64,000 nt of DNA from Pseudomonas indica NBRC 103045. Its GTDB lineage: Bacteria; Pseudomonadota; Gammaproteobacteria; Pseudomonadales; Pseudomonadaceae. Below the pieces are notes generated by a model. The model was not told the DNA's origin. It saw nothing but the letters and a program-made list of their open reading frames with translations, and made no database searches. The position numbers and the translations under genes were made by a program. Positions 55,701-64,000 of the stretch are shown piece by piece (the stretch's first letter is position 1; each line of letters opens with the position of its first letter). The stretch is taken from NCBI RefSeq assembly GCF_002091635.1, contig NZ_BDAC01000002.1, positions 62,001-126,000 on the forward strand. Reading direction: 5' to 3'.

Positions 55701-55777
55701 TGGCGCACCCGGCAGGACTCGAACCTGCGACCATCCGCTTAGAAGGCGGATGCTCTATCCAGCTGAGCTACGGGCGC
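55701..55777 (-). tRNA. tRNA-Arg (anticodon TCT)
   Basis: A 77-base cloverleaf with acceptor GCGCCCG/CGGGTGC (one G:T pair), D-arm AGCTCAGCTGGATAGAGC, anticodon TCT in CCTTCTAAGC, T-arm GGTTCGAGTCC and encoded CCA. It is the promoter-proximal gene of an Arg-His-Leu cluster. Confidence 0.97.
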
Positions 55778-56052
55778 TTATTTTTTGCATCCAGCATGGA
55801 TGCAAAGATTAAAGCCTTGGCTGAGCGGATTGAACTTCGCTTCCGCCGCGCCTCTTACCCAGCAACCGGCTGTGCTCGACAAGCGGGGCGAATCTTATAG
55901 AGGCGATATCACCTCGTCAACAGTAAAAATTAAAAAAATCAGCGAGATAAAGGAGTTAGACGAATTTACTGACCAGCCGCCTTTGCCCGCCAGCCCCACC
56001 ATGCGAGAATGCGCGTCCTTTTTCAATCATTTCCAATGGTTAACCAAGCGTC

Positions 56053-56907
56053 ATGACCGCAAAACTGATCGACGGCAAAGCGATCGCCGCCAATCTCCGC
56101 CAGCAGATCGCCCAACGTGTCGCCGAGCGTCGCCAGCAAGGCCTCCGCGCCCCCGGTCTGGCAGTGATCCTGGTGGGGACCGATCCGGCCTCCCAGGTCT
56201 ATGTCTCGCATAAACGCAAGGATTGCGAGGAAGTCGGTTTCGTTTCCCGCGCCTATGACCTTCCGGCCAGCACCACCCAAGCCGAGCTGCTTTCCCTGAT
56301 CGACAGTCTCAATGACGACGCGACCATCGATGGCATTCTGGTTCAGTTGCCTTTGCCCGAGCACCTCGACGCCTCCCAATTGCTCGAGCGCATCCGCCCC
56401 GACAAGGACGTGGATGGCTTCCACCCCTATAACATTGGCCGCCTGGCCCAGCGCATGCCGTTGCTGCGCCCCTGCACCCCCAAAGGGATCATGACCCTGC
56501 TGCAAAGCACCGGTGTCGACCTCTATGGATTGCATGCGGTGGTCGTGGGTGCTTCCAACATCGTCGGTCGCCCGATGGCCCTGGAGTTGCTGCTCGCCGG
56601 CTGCACCGTCACCGTTACGCACCGTTTCACCAAGGATCTCGCCACCCATGTCGGCCTCGCCGATCTGGTGGTGGTCGCAGCCGGCAAACCCGGTCTGGTC
56701 AAGGGTGAATGGATCAAGGAAGGCGCTATCGTCATCGATGTCGGTATCAATCGCCAGGACGATGGCAAGCTGGTAGGCGATGTGGTTTATGAAACCGCCC
56801 TGCCCCGCGCCGGCTGGATCACTCCCGTTCCGGGTGGTGTCGGGCCGATGACACGTGCCTGCTTGCTGGAAAACACGCTGTACGCTGCCGAGCATCTACA
56901 CATTTGA
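56053..56907 (+). CDS. folD: Bifunctional methylene-THF dehydrogenase / methenyl-THF cyclohydrolase
   Basis: This 284-residue enzyme interconverts 5,10-methylene- and 10-formyl-tetrahydrofolate using NADP. The catalytic lysine is in [17 protein letters not shown], and [14 protein letters not shown] is the family signature. The Rossmann loop is [13 protein letters not shown], and [18 protein letters not shown] ends the protein. Full length. It is a single gene, ending in a terminator shared with the convergent ABC operon. Confidence 0.98.
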   Translation: MTAKLIDGKAIAANLRQQIAQRVAERRQQGLRAPGLAVILVGTDPASQVYVSHKRKDCEEVGFVSRAYDLPASTTQAELLSLIDSLNDDATIDGILVQLPLPEHLDASQLLERIRPDKDVDGFHPYNIGRLAQRMPLLRPCTPKGIMTLLQSTGVDLYGLHAVVVGASNIVGRPMALELLLAGCTVTVTHRFTKDLATHVGLADLVVVAAGKPGLVKGEWIKEGAIVIDVGINRQDDGKLVGDVVYETALPRAGWITPVPGGVGPMTRACLLENTLYAAEHLHI

Positions 56908-56920
56908 GGCAAGGCGAAAA

Positions 56921-56951
56921 CGAAAACGGCACCCAGAGGGTGCCGTTTTTC
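56921..56951. terminator. Bidirectional terminator between folD and the ABC operon
   Basis: A stem of AAAACGGCACCC with GGGTGCCGTTTT around AGA-type loop bases has A- and T-tracts on both sides. It lies 15 bases after folD and 18 bases after the binding-protein gene on the other strand. Confidence 0.9.
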
Positions 56952-56968
56952 ATGGTGGAGAATACTGC

Positions 56969-58711
56969 TTATTTGTTGGCTTTCTGCCAGGATTTGACCA
57001 GTTCGTCGTAGCTCACGGTCTCGCCCTTGGGCTTTTCATTCTCCAGCTTCGGCTTCGGTGCACCCGGCTGGTTCAGCCAATACTCCGGATCGCGCGGCTC
57101 GTTCAGCTTGGGCCCACACTCACCCTGCACACCGGAACGCTCCAGACGAGCCATCATGGTGTCCTGAGCCGCCGCCAGCCCATCCAGCGCTTCCTGGGGA
57201 GTCTTGTCGCCACTGGCCGCTTCGGCGATGAACTGCCACCAGAGCTGTGCCAAACGCGGGTAGTCCGGGACGTTGGTGCCGGTCGGCGTCCATTGCACGC
57301 GGGCCGGGCTGCGATAGAACTCCACCAGGCCACCCAGCTTCGGTGCCGCCTCGGTCATTGCCTGGGAGTTGATGTCCGACTCGCGGATCGGCGTCAGCCC
57401 CACCAGCGTCTTCTTCAGCGATACGGTCTTCGACACGGTGAACTGCGCATACAGCCAGGCAGCCAGGCGACGCTTCTCGGGCGTGGACTTGAGGAAAGTC
57501 CAAGAGCCGGTGTCCTGGTAGCCCAGCTTCATCCCCTCTTCCCAGTACGGGCCTTTTGGCGAGGGGGCCATGCGCCACTTGGGCGTGCCATCGGCATTCA
57601 CCACGGGCAGGCCGGGTTTGGTCATGTCCGCGGTGAACGCGGTGTACCAGAAGATTTGCTGGGCGATGTTGCCCTGCGCCGGCACCGGACCGGCTTCGGA
57701 GAACGTCATGCCCTGCGCTTCCGGCGGAGCGTACTGACGCAGCCAGTCGACGTACTTGGTGGTGGCGAAGACGGCCGCCGGGCCATTGGTATCGCCACCA
57801 CGCTCCACACTGGAACCCACCGGACGGCAGCCTTCCACACGAATTCCCCACTCATCCACCGGCAGGCCATTGGGCAAGCCCTTGTCGCCCGCGCCCGCCA
57901 TGGAGAACCAGGCGTCGGTGAAGCGCCAGCCCAACGACGGGTCCTTCTTACCGTAATCCATGTGGCCGTACACGCGCTGGCCGTCGATCTCCTTGACATG
58001 CTTGGAGAAGAACTCGGCGATGTCCTCATAGGCGGACCAGTTCACCGGTACGCCCAGCTCGTAACCGTAGATTTCCTTGAACTTCGCCTTCAGCTCCGGG
58101 CGCTCGAACCAGTCGGCACGAAACCAGTAGAGGTTGGCGAACTGCTGGTCGGGCAACTGATAGATCTTGCCGTCCGGGCCGGTGGTGAAGGAGATGCCGA
58201 TGAAATCCTTGATATCCAGGGTCGGCAGCGTGTAGTCCTTGCCGTCGCCCGCCATCATGTCGCTGATGGGTACCACCTTGCCGTAGCGAAAGTGGGTGCC
58301 GATCAGGTCGGAGTCGTTGACGTAGCCGTCATAGATGTTCTTGTCGGACTGCATCTGAGTCTGCAGTTTTTCCACCACGTCGCCTTCCTGGATCAGGTCA
58401 TGCTTGAGCTTGATCCCGGTGATCTCGCTGAACGCCTTGGCCAGAATCTTGGACTCGTATTCGTGGGTAGCGATGGTTTCCGATGCGACGTTAATCTCCA
58501 TACCACGGAAGGGTTCGGCCGCCTTGATGAACCATTGCAACTCCTTGAGCTGCTCTTCCTTGGACAGGGTCGAAGGGTTGAACTCGGATTCGATCCACTT
58601 CTTCGCCGCGTCTTCATAAGCGTCGGCCCAGGCCGCGCCACTCAGACCGGACATCCCGAGCAGGGCCGCCAGTGCCATGCCATGTCGGGTCTTGTTGTTA
58701 TTGTCGAACAT
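56969..58711 (-). CDS. glpV: ABC transporter substrate-binding protein, GlpV-like (glycerol)
   Basis: This 580-residue periplasmic protein has a signal peptide (MALAALLGMSGLSGAAWA). A long SBP family 1-like body follows, with INVASETIATHEYESKILAK, KVVPISDMMAGDGKDY and DPSLGWRFTDAWFSMAG. It is unusually long for a sugar-binding protein, as in the glycerol importer GlpSTPQUV of rhizobia. The ATG at 58711 follows AAGGAGGTGTCT, a strong ribosome site. It is the last gene of a six-gene operon that includes a DUF2160 gene (GlpU-type), the best clue to glycerol as substrate. Substrate is inferred from gene set, not shown. Confidence 0.85.
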   Translation of the reverse strand: MFDNNNKTRHGMALAALLGMSGLSGAAWADAYEDAAKKWIESEFNPSTLSKEEQLKELQWFIKAAEPFRGMEINVASETIATHEYESKILAKAFSEITGIKLKHDLIQEGDVVEKLQTQMQSDKNIYDGYVNDSDLIGTHFRYGKVVPISDMMAGDGKDYTLPTLDIKDFIGISFTTGPDGKIYQLPDQQFANLYWFRADWFERPELKAKFKEIYGYELGVPVNWSAYEDIAEFFSKHVKEIDGQRVYGHMDYGKKDPSLGWRFTDAWFSMAGAGDKGLPNGLPVDEWGIRVEGCRPVGSSVERGGDTNGPAAVFATTKYVDWLRQYAPPEAQGMTFSEAGPVPAQGNIAQQIFWYTAFTADMTKPGLPVVNADGTPKWRMAPSPKGPYWEEGMKLGYQDTGSWTFLKSTPEKRRLAAWLYAQFTVSKTVSLKKTLVGLTPIRESDINSQAMTEAAPKLGGLVEFYRSPARVQWTPTGTNVPDYPRLAQLWWQFIAEAASGDKTPQEALDGLAAAQDTMMARLERSGVQGECGPKLNEPRDPEYWLNQPGAPKPKLENEKPKGETVSYDELVKSWQKANK

Positions 58712-58751
58712 AGACACCTCCTTCGTTTTAGGGGATGGGCAGGCCAATCGG

Positions 58752-59024
58752 CTAACCCCAGCGCATCACTGCAAACAACCACACCAGGGACAGCACGGAG
58801 GCGATCCAGGTGCTCCAGTCGGTCACGCCCACCACCAGCAGGTGGAAGTAGGCGCTACCGAGAAGGCCGATGAACAACCGATCGCCACGGGTCGTGCTGA
58901 TCGGCAGAAATCCCTTGCGCTCCACACAGGGCGAACGCAACTCCCAAACAGTCATGCTCACCAACACCAGCGCAATACTCCCGAAGAACGCGGCAGTGGG
59001 CAGAGTCCAGGCCATCCAATCCAT
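58752..59024 (-). CDS. glpU: DUF2160 small membrane protein (GlpU-like)
   Basis: This 90-residue protein has three hydrophobic segments (about residues 5-27, 46-64 and 67-85). The family feature WELRSPCVERKGFLPISTTR lies between the first and second. DUF2160 proteins are found in glycerol-type ABC operons, where GlpU is needed for transport by an unknown mechanism. The ATG at 59024 follows GAGGAGGTACAG. It sits between the second permease and the binding protein. Confidence 0.88.
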   Translation of the reverse strand: MDWMAWTLPTAAFFGSIALVLVSMTVWELRSPCVERKGFLPISTTRGDRLFIGLLGSAYFHLLVVGVTDWSTWIASVLSLVWLFAVMRWG

Positions 59025-59034
59025 CTGTACCTCC

Positions 59035-59835
59035 TCAGACGCGGCCCAAGGCGAAGCCCTTGGCCACATGGTTACGTACGAACCAGATCACCAGCATGCC
59101 CGGCAGGATGGTCAACACCCCCGCGGCAGCCAGCACGCCCCAATCGATGCCGGATGCGGAAACGGTACGGGTCATCACCGCGACGATCGGCTTGGCGTTC
59201 ACCGAGGTCAGGGTGCGTGCCAGCAACAGCTCGACCCAGCTGAACATGAAGCAGAAGAACGCGGTGACACCGATTCCCGAGCCAATCAAAGGAATAAAAA
59301 TCTTCACGAAGAACTTCGGAAAGCTGTACCCGTCGATGTACGCCGTCTCGTCGATTTCCTTCGGCACGCCGGACATGAAACCTTCGAGAATCCACACCGC
59401 CAGCGGCACGTTGAACAGGCAGTGCGCCAGGGCGACCGCAATGTGGGTATCGAACAGGCCGATCGACGAATACAACTGGAAGAACGGCAGCAGGAACACC
59501 GCCGGCGGCGCCATGCGATTGGTCAGCAACCAGAAGAACAGGTGCTTGTCGCCGAGGAAACGATAGCGCGAGAACGCATAGGCCGCCGGCAACGCCACCG
59601 TCAGCGAGATCAACGTATTCAGGCAGACGTAATAGAGCGAGTTGAGATACCCCTCGTACCAGCTCGGGTCCGTGAAGATCACCCGGTAATTGCGCAGGGT
59701 GAACTCGTGCGGCCAGAGGCTCAGCCCGCCGAGGATTTCAGTGTTGCTCTTGAACGACATGTTCAGCAGCCAGTAGATCGGCACGAGCAGAAACACCACG
59801 TAGAGCACCAGCACGACAAGCTTGCGCAGATTCAT
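59035..59835 (-). CDS. glpQ: ABC transporter permease, MalG type (GlpQ-like)
   Basis: This 266-residue permease has six helices, starting LRKLVVLVLYVVFLLVPIYW. The conserved cytoplasmic EAA-loop is DETAYIDGYSFPKFFVKIFI. It forms the channel with the neighbouring permease. The gene name follows the rhizobial glycerol importer and must not be confused with the glycerophosphodiesterase glpQ. It is nine bases downstream of the first permease gene. Confidence 0.88.
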   Translation of the reverse strand: MNLRKLVVLVLYVVFLLVPIYWLLNMSFKSNTEILGGLSLWPHEFTLRNYRVIFTDPSWYEGYLNSLYYVCLNTLISLTVALPAAYAFSRYRFLGDKHLFFWLLTNRMAPPAVFLLPFFQLYSSIGLFDTHIAVALAHCLFNVPLAVWILEGFMSGVPKEIDETAYIDGYSFPKFFVKIFIPLIGSGIGVTAFFCFMFSWVELLLARTLTSVNAKPIVAVMTRTVSASGIDWGVLAAAGVLTILPGMLVIWFVRNHVAKGFALGRV

Positions 59836-59844
59836 GGTCGGTCC

Positions 59845-60707
<863 letters not shown>

Positions 60708-60711
<4 letters not shown>

Positions 60712-61805
60712 GCGCCCGCCTCCACTAGGAATTCATCGGCATAGAGCATCAGCCACTGCGACGGGAAACTGATGTAGGCCTGCCCCTGCGGGACGGGACG
60801 ATCCTCCTGCAGGCGTGCCTTGAGCGTCTGGCCTTCCAGGCGCAGGGTCAGAATCTTGTAGGTGCCGAGATCCTCGACGTGCATGACCTCGGCCTGCATC
60901 GCCTCGGCATAGGGCGCATCCCAGACGTGCACGAACTCCGGGCGGATGCCCACCTTGAGGCTTTCGTACTGCATGCCGTCCAGACGGCGCTGAAGCGCCT
61001 CCGGCAACGGCAGGTGAATGACACCGAAGCGAACGCCATCCGCCTCCCGCCGCACCTCGAACAGGTTCATTCCCGGGCTGCCGATGAAGAAGCCGACGAA
61101 GGTATGGGTGGGCCGCTCGAACAGCTCCCGCGGCGTACCGAACTGGACGATCTGGCCGCCATACATCACCGCGATCTTGTCGGCGAAGGTGGAAGCCTCC
61201 AACTGATCGTGGGTGACGTAGACCATGGTGATGTTGAATTGCTCGTGGATCTGCTTGAGCTTGCGCCGCAGCTTCCACTTCAGGTGCGGGTCGATCACCG
61301 TCAGCGGCTCGTCGAACAGGATCGCCGACACGTCATCACGAACCAGCCCGCGCCCCATGGAGACCTTCTGCTTTTCGTCCGCCGTCAGGTTGCGTGCCTT
61401 CCTTTTCAGCAAGGGATGAAGGTCGAGCACCTCGGCGATTTCATGCACCTTGCTCTGTATCCGCCCCTCGGGGAGCCCCTGGTTACGCAGCGGGAAGGCC
61501 AGGTTGTCGTACACCGTCATGGTGTCGTAGATCACCGGGAACTGGAAAACCTGGGCGATGTTGCGCTTCTCCGGAGTGAGGTGATTGACCTCCTTCCCAT
61601 CGAACAGCACCTGCCCCTCGGACGGGCTGAGCAGGCCCGAAATGATGTTCAGCAATGTCGACTTGCCGCAGCCCGAGGGCCCCAGCAGCGCATAGGCACC
61701 GCCCTGCTCCCAGATGTGCGTCATCGCGCGGATCGCATAGTCTTCCGGGCCGGAAGGCCGGGCGCTGTAGCTGTGCGCCAGGTTCTGCAAACGGATCTCG
61801 GCCAT
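60708..61805 (-). CDS. glpT: ABC transporter ATP-binding protein (GlpT-like)
   Basis: This 365-residue ATPase has Walker A GPSGCGKSTLLNIIS and Walker B ILFDEPLTVIDPHL. The signature region is divergent: NLTADEKQKVSMGRGLVRDD replaces the usual LSGGQ. A C-terminal regulatory TOBE-like domain carries VGIRPEFVHVWDAP. The degenerate signature suggests unequal ATP sites, with the partner ATPase supplying the regular LSGGQ. The name follows the rhizobial importer; the unrelated glycerol-3-phosphate antiporter has the same symbol in enterics. Confidence 0.87.
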
Positions 61806-62900
61806 TCAGATACCCCCCAGGACGCGGCGACTCGGCGCCTGTACCAGCCGGCCGGCCGGCTCGAAAACAAAGAGTTTGTGTGTCGGGATGTAGATACGGA
61901 TCGGCGCGTCCACGTCGTATTCGTGGACGCCCTGCAGATGCAGGACCAGCGTGAAATGCTCGTTGCGCACGTGGAGAAAGGTTTCCGATCCGCTGATTTC
62001 GGCCAGCTCCACCGTGACCGCCAGTTCCAGATCGTCATCGTTGGATGGCACCAGGCCGATGTGGCTGGGCCTCAGGCCGAAGCGGTACTCCCCTTCGCCG
62101 ATGCCTCGCAGATCCGGGTTCAACGGAAAGTGCAGGCAGTCCTCGAAACTGACTTCGTTGTCGGCGATGCGCCCGTGCATCAGGTTGATCGGCGGCTCGG
62201 AGAAAAGCTCCGCGGCCAGCATCTGCTGGGGCCGGTGATAGACATCGGCGGTCTTGCCGCTCTGGATCACCCGCCCCTCGTGGAGAATGGTCGTGGTCCC
62301 GCCCAGGGCCAGCGCTTCGTTGGGCTCGGTGGTGGCATACACTGCAATGGTTCGACGCGCCTTGAACAGCTCACGCATCTCCTGGCGAAGCTCTTCGCGC
62401 AGCTTGTAATCCAGATTGACCAGCGGCTCGTCGAAAAGAATCAGATCGGCATCCTTGACCAGCGCACGCGCCATCGCCGTGCGTTGCTGCTGTCCACCGG
62501 ACAGCTCCAGCGGATAGCGGCCTAGGAAGGACTCGATATGCAGCATCTCGGCGGTTTCACGCACCTTGCGCTCGATCGTCACCTTGTCCATCCCCGCCTG
62601 GCGCAGCGGCGAAGCGATGTTCTCGAACACCGTCATGGTCGGGTAGTTGATGAACTGCTGGTAGACCATGGAGACGTTGCGGTGCCGTACCGGCACACCG
62701 GTAACATCCGCGCCGTTCATCAGGATGCGTCCGCTGGTGGGCTTGTCCAGTCCGGCCATGAGGCGCATCAGGGAAGTCTTGCCGGCCAGGGTGCGACCGA
62801 CCAGCACATTGAAAGAGCCCGGCTCGAAGCTCAGGCAGGCATCCTCGATGTAGATCTGGTTATCGACGATGCGGCTGACATGCTCCAGCGTTAACGACAT
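61806..62900 (-). CDS. glpS: ABC transporter ATP-binding protein (GlpS-like)
   Basis: This 364-residue ATPase has Walker A GRTLAGKTSLMRLMA (an unusual GRTLAGKT P-loop), signature LSGGQQQRTAMARAL and Walker B ILFDEPLVNLDYKL. The H-loop histidine is replaced: YATTEPNEALAL stands where a TH(D/E) is expected. Its C-terminal TOBE-like domain has FGLRPSHIGLV. It is the first gene of the operon and abuts glpT. The asymmetry complements the degenerate signature of glpT. A sigma-54 promoter lies 57 bases upstream. Confidence 0.88.
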   Translation of the reverse strand: MSLTLEHVSRIVDNQIYIEDACLSFEPGSFNVLVGRTLAGKTSLMRLMAGLDKPTSGRILMNGADVTGVPVRHRNVSMVYQQFINYPTMTVFENIASPLRQAGMDKVTIERKVRETAEMLHIESFLGRYPLELSGGQQQRTAMARALVKDADLILFDEPLVNLDYKLREELRQEMRELFKARRTIAVYATTEPNEALALGGTTTILHEGRVIQSGKTADVYHRPQQMLAAELFSEPPINLMHGRIADNEVSFEDCLHFPLNPDLRGIGEGEYRFGLRPSHIGLVPSNDDDLELAVTVELAEISGSETFLHVRNEHFTLVLHLQGVHEYDVDAPIRIYIPTHKLFVFEPAGRLVQAPSRRVLGGI

Positions 62901-62956
62901 GGCCTGTCCTTATCATTGTTTAGCCTGCACAGCACTTGGGCTGTTCAACCGATAAG

Positions 62957-62971
62957 GCGACTTTCGTGCCA
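62957..62971 (-). promoter_or_regulatory. Sigma-54 (-24/-12) promoter of the glycerol-type ABC operon
   Basis: On the minus strand TGGCACG, four bases, then TCGC gives the exact spacing of the RpoN consensus TGGCACG-N4-TTGC, with one mismatch (C for T) in the -12 part. The GC lies about 57 bases before the glpS start, leaving room for a normal leader. The divergent gene encodes an AcoR-family protein, a class that activates only sigma-54 promoters. Confidence 0.75.
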
Positions 62972-63025
62972 AGCCTTGTTCGTTTTCGAAAATCGAAAGT
63001 AAGCACCTGAATTAAAAAGAGTTAA

Positions 63026-63128
63026 TGGACAGAGAAAGGCACTGGATACCGCGCTGATATAGCGAGAATGAACATTTTCGCGTGAACAACTGGACACTTT
63101 GATCATTGACATTGAACAGTCATGAACA
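63026..63128 (+). promoter_or_regulatory. Cluster of TGAACA/TGGACA half-sites, candidate activator binding region
   Basis: Four TGAACA copies start at 63069, 63083, 63113 and 63123, and two TGGACA copies at 63026 and 63091, all in the same orientation. They lie about 55 to 170 bases upstream of the sigma-54 element, where enhancer sites for AcoR-type regulators are expected. That they bind the neighbouring regulator is inference. Confidence 0.5.
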
Positions 63129-63196
63129 ACACTGTCTAACCCAGCGAGGTGCTCGAGCGCCCATAAAAACAAGAAACGCCGACGGGACTGACCCAC

Positions 63197-64000
63197 ATGG
63201 CCGAACCTGCCCAGCTGCTGCATGACACCATCATTCGCGAATCCTGGAACCGTTGTCGCGACTACGGCCTGACCCACCAGACGCCCCCGAGCTTCGGCCG
63301 CCCTCCCCAAGGGGAGGTATCGGCGCTGCTGGAAAGCCATCGCGCCCTGGTGCAGACCACCCACCAGGAAGTCCTGCCCTACTACGAAAACATCCTCGCC
63401 AACTCCAACTGCCTCATCCTCCTGGCCGATAACCAGGGGCAGCTACTGCAATCCTGGGGCGACCGGCGCTTCGTCGAGCCCGCCTACGCGCCCGGCTTCG
63501 ATGCAGGCGCCGGCTGGCTGGAGCGCCAGACCGGCACCAACGCTATCGGCACAGCCCTGGCATGCGGACAGGCCGTGCACATCCAGCGTGACGAGCATTT
63601 CCTCAAGGCCAATCGGTTCATGACCGGCTCCGCCTCGCCGATCTTCGATGCGCAGCGCCAGATGATCGGCGTGCTCGATGTTTCCAGCGACAGCTACCTG
63701 CCGCCTACCCATACCCTGGGAATGGTCAAGATGATGAGCCAGTCGGTGGAGAACCGGCTGATCCTCAACCTGTTCCGGGACCAGTATTTCCAGCTCACCT
63801 TCAACACCAGTCACGACAACCTGGATAGCCAATGGTCCGGCCTGCTGATGTTCGATGAGGACGGCCTCGTGGTTTCCGCCAATCGCCGGGCGGACAGCCT
63901 GCTCGGTGTAGGGCTGGCACGCGTAAGGGTGGAAAGCCTGTTCGACATACCGCTACAGCAACTCCTCGACCAACCGGAAGGCCAGCCCTTCCCTCTGCGC
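63197..64000 (+). CDS. AcoR-family sigma-54-dependent activator, N-terminal part (truncated by window end)
   Basis: The frame is open for 268 residues to the window end. An N-terminal helical segment (IIRESWNRCRDYGL) and a GAF domain (about residues 55-190) are visible. The GAF domain has GAGWLERQTGTNAIGTALAC, characteristic of AcoR/StcE-type regulators of alcohol and acetoin use. A PAS-like segment (GLLMFDEDGLVVSANRRADS) follows. The AAA+ and helix-turn-helix domains would lie beyond the window. It is divergent from the six-gene ABC operon and is the likely activator of its sigma-54 promoter. Confidence 0.88.
   Translation, partial: MAEPAQLLHDTIIRESWNRCRDYGLTHQTPPSFGRPPQGEVSALLESHRALVQTTHQEVLPYYENILANSNCLILLADNQGQLLQSWGDRRFVEPAYAPGFDAGAGWLERQTGTNAIGTALACGQAVHIQRDEHFLKANRFMTGSASPIFDAQRQMIGVLDVSSDSYLPPTHTLGMVKMMSQSVENRLILNLFRDQYFQLTFNTSHDNLDSQWSGLLMFDEDGLVVSANRRADSLLGVGLARVRVESLFDIPLQQLLDQPEGQPFPLR

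Noticed and set aside
56855-58873. 672-codon plus-strand frame opposite glpV
   Set aside because: It is antisense to a binding protein with a signal peptide and strong ribosome site. The frame begins inside folD and has no family features.

Overview
The window is chromosomal DNA of a GC-rich gammaproteobacterium, almost certainly Pseudomonas sensu lato. The evidence is gacA-uvrC-pgsA beside tRNA-Gly/Cys/Leu, the tig-clpP-clpX-lon-hupB-ppiD-fabI proteostasis string, fimL beside nudC, and an NppA1A2BCD-type transporter with tandem binding proteins. From memory, the order sohB ... folD matches one block of the P. aeruginosa PAO1 chromosome and pgsA-uvrC-gacA matches another. Here the two blocks are adjacent, which suggests a species other than P. 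aeruginosa. No prophage, CRISPR array or integrated island was recognised. The only mobile element is one intact IS4-family insertion sequence.

Layout. Positions 1-3040 (minus) hold the start of an alternative chemosensory cluster, CheW - CheR-TPR - CheW - chemoreceptor, cut by the window edge. Positions 3230-6597 hold small redox and metal genes: a PCuAC copper chaperone, two VOC-fold proteins, a TRIC-type channel and glutathione reductase. Positions 6660-8914 encode GalU and a UDP-glucose 6-dehydrogenase. Positions 9013-12376 hold a tightly coupled signalling operon: a PAS HisKA kinase, a triple-PAS HWE kinase and a stand-alone receiver. Positions 12706-16687 hold four tRNA genes around pgsA, uvrC and gacA. 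Positions 16816-19972 hold a Bax-inhibitor-like protein and a quinone oxidoreductase whose shared terminator hairpin is split by the IS.

Positions 19982-29301 hold sohB, lipid and acyl-CoA related genes, a TauE/SafE exporter, nudC, fimL and a crotonase. Positions 29565-37908 hold a lysine-type decarboxylase, dnaQ, rnhA, a methyltransferase, gloB, mltD and an HDOD-GAF regulator. Positions 37984-45392 are the five-gene npp/yej peptide transporter, followed by fabI. Positions 46340-54809 (minus) are the protein-quality-control string with tRNA-Asp. A sigma-32-like promoter stands before lon. Positions 55457-55777 hold tRNA-Leu, His and Arg, followed by folD.

Positions 56969-62900 (minus) form a six-gene ABC operon that looks like the GlpSTPQUV glycerol importer: two ATPases, two permeases, a DUF2160 protein and a binding protein. 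A divergent AcoR-family activator gene begins at 63197 and is cut by the window end. The space between them carries a sigma-54 -24/-12 element and six TGAACA/TGGACA half-sites. This is the most informative regulatory prediction in the window. The other items that stand out are the two-kinase/one-receiver operon and the IS placed in the tip of a terminator hairpin. I did not find a clearly undescribed defence or mobile system.
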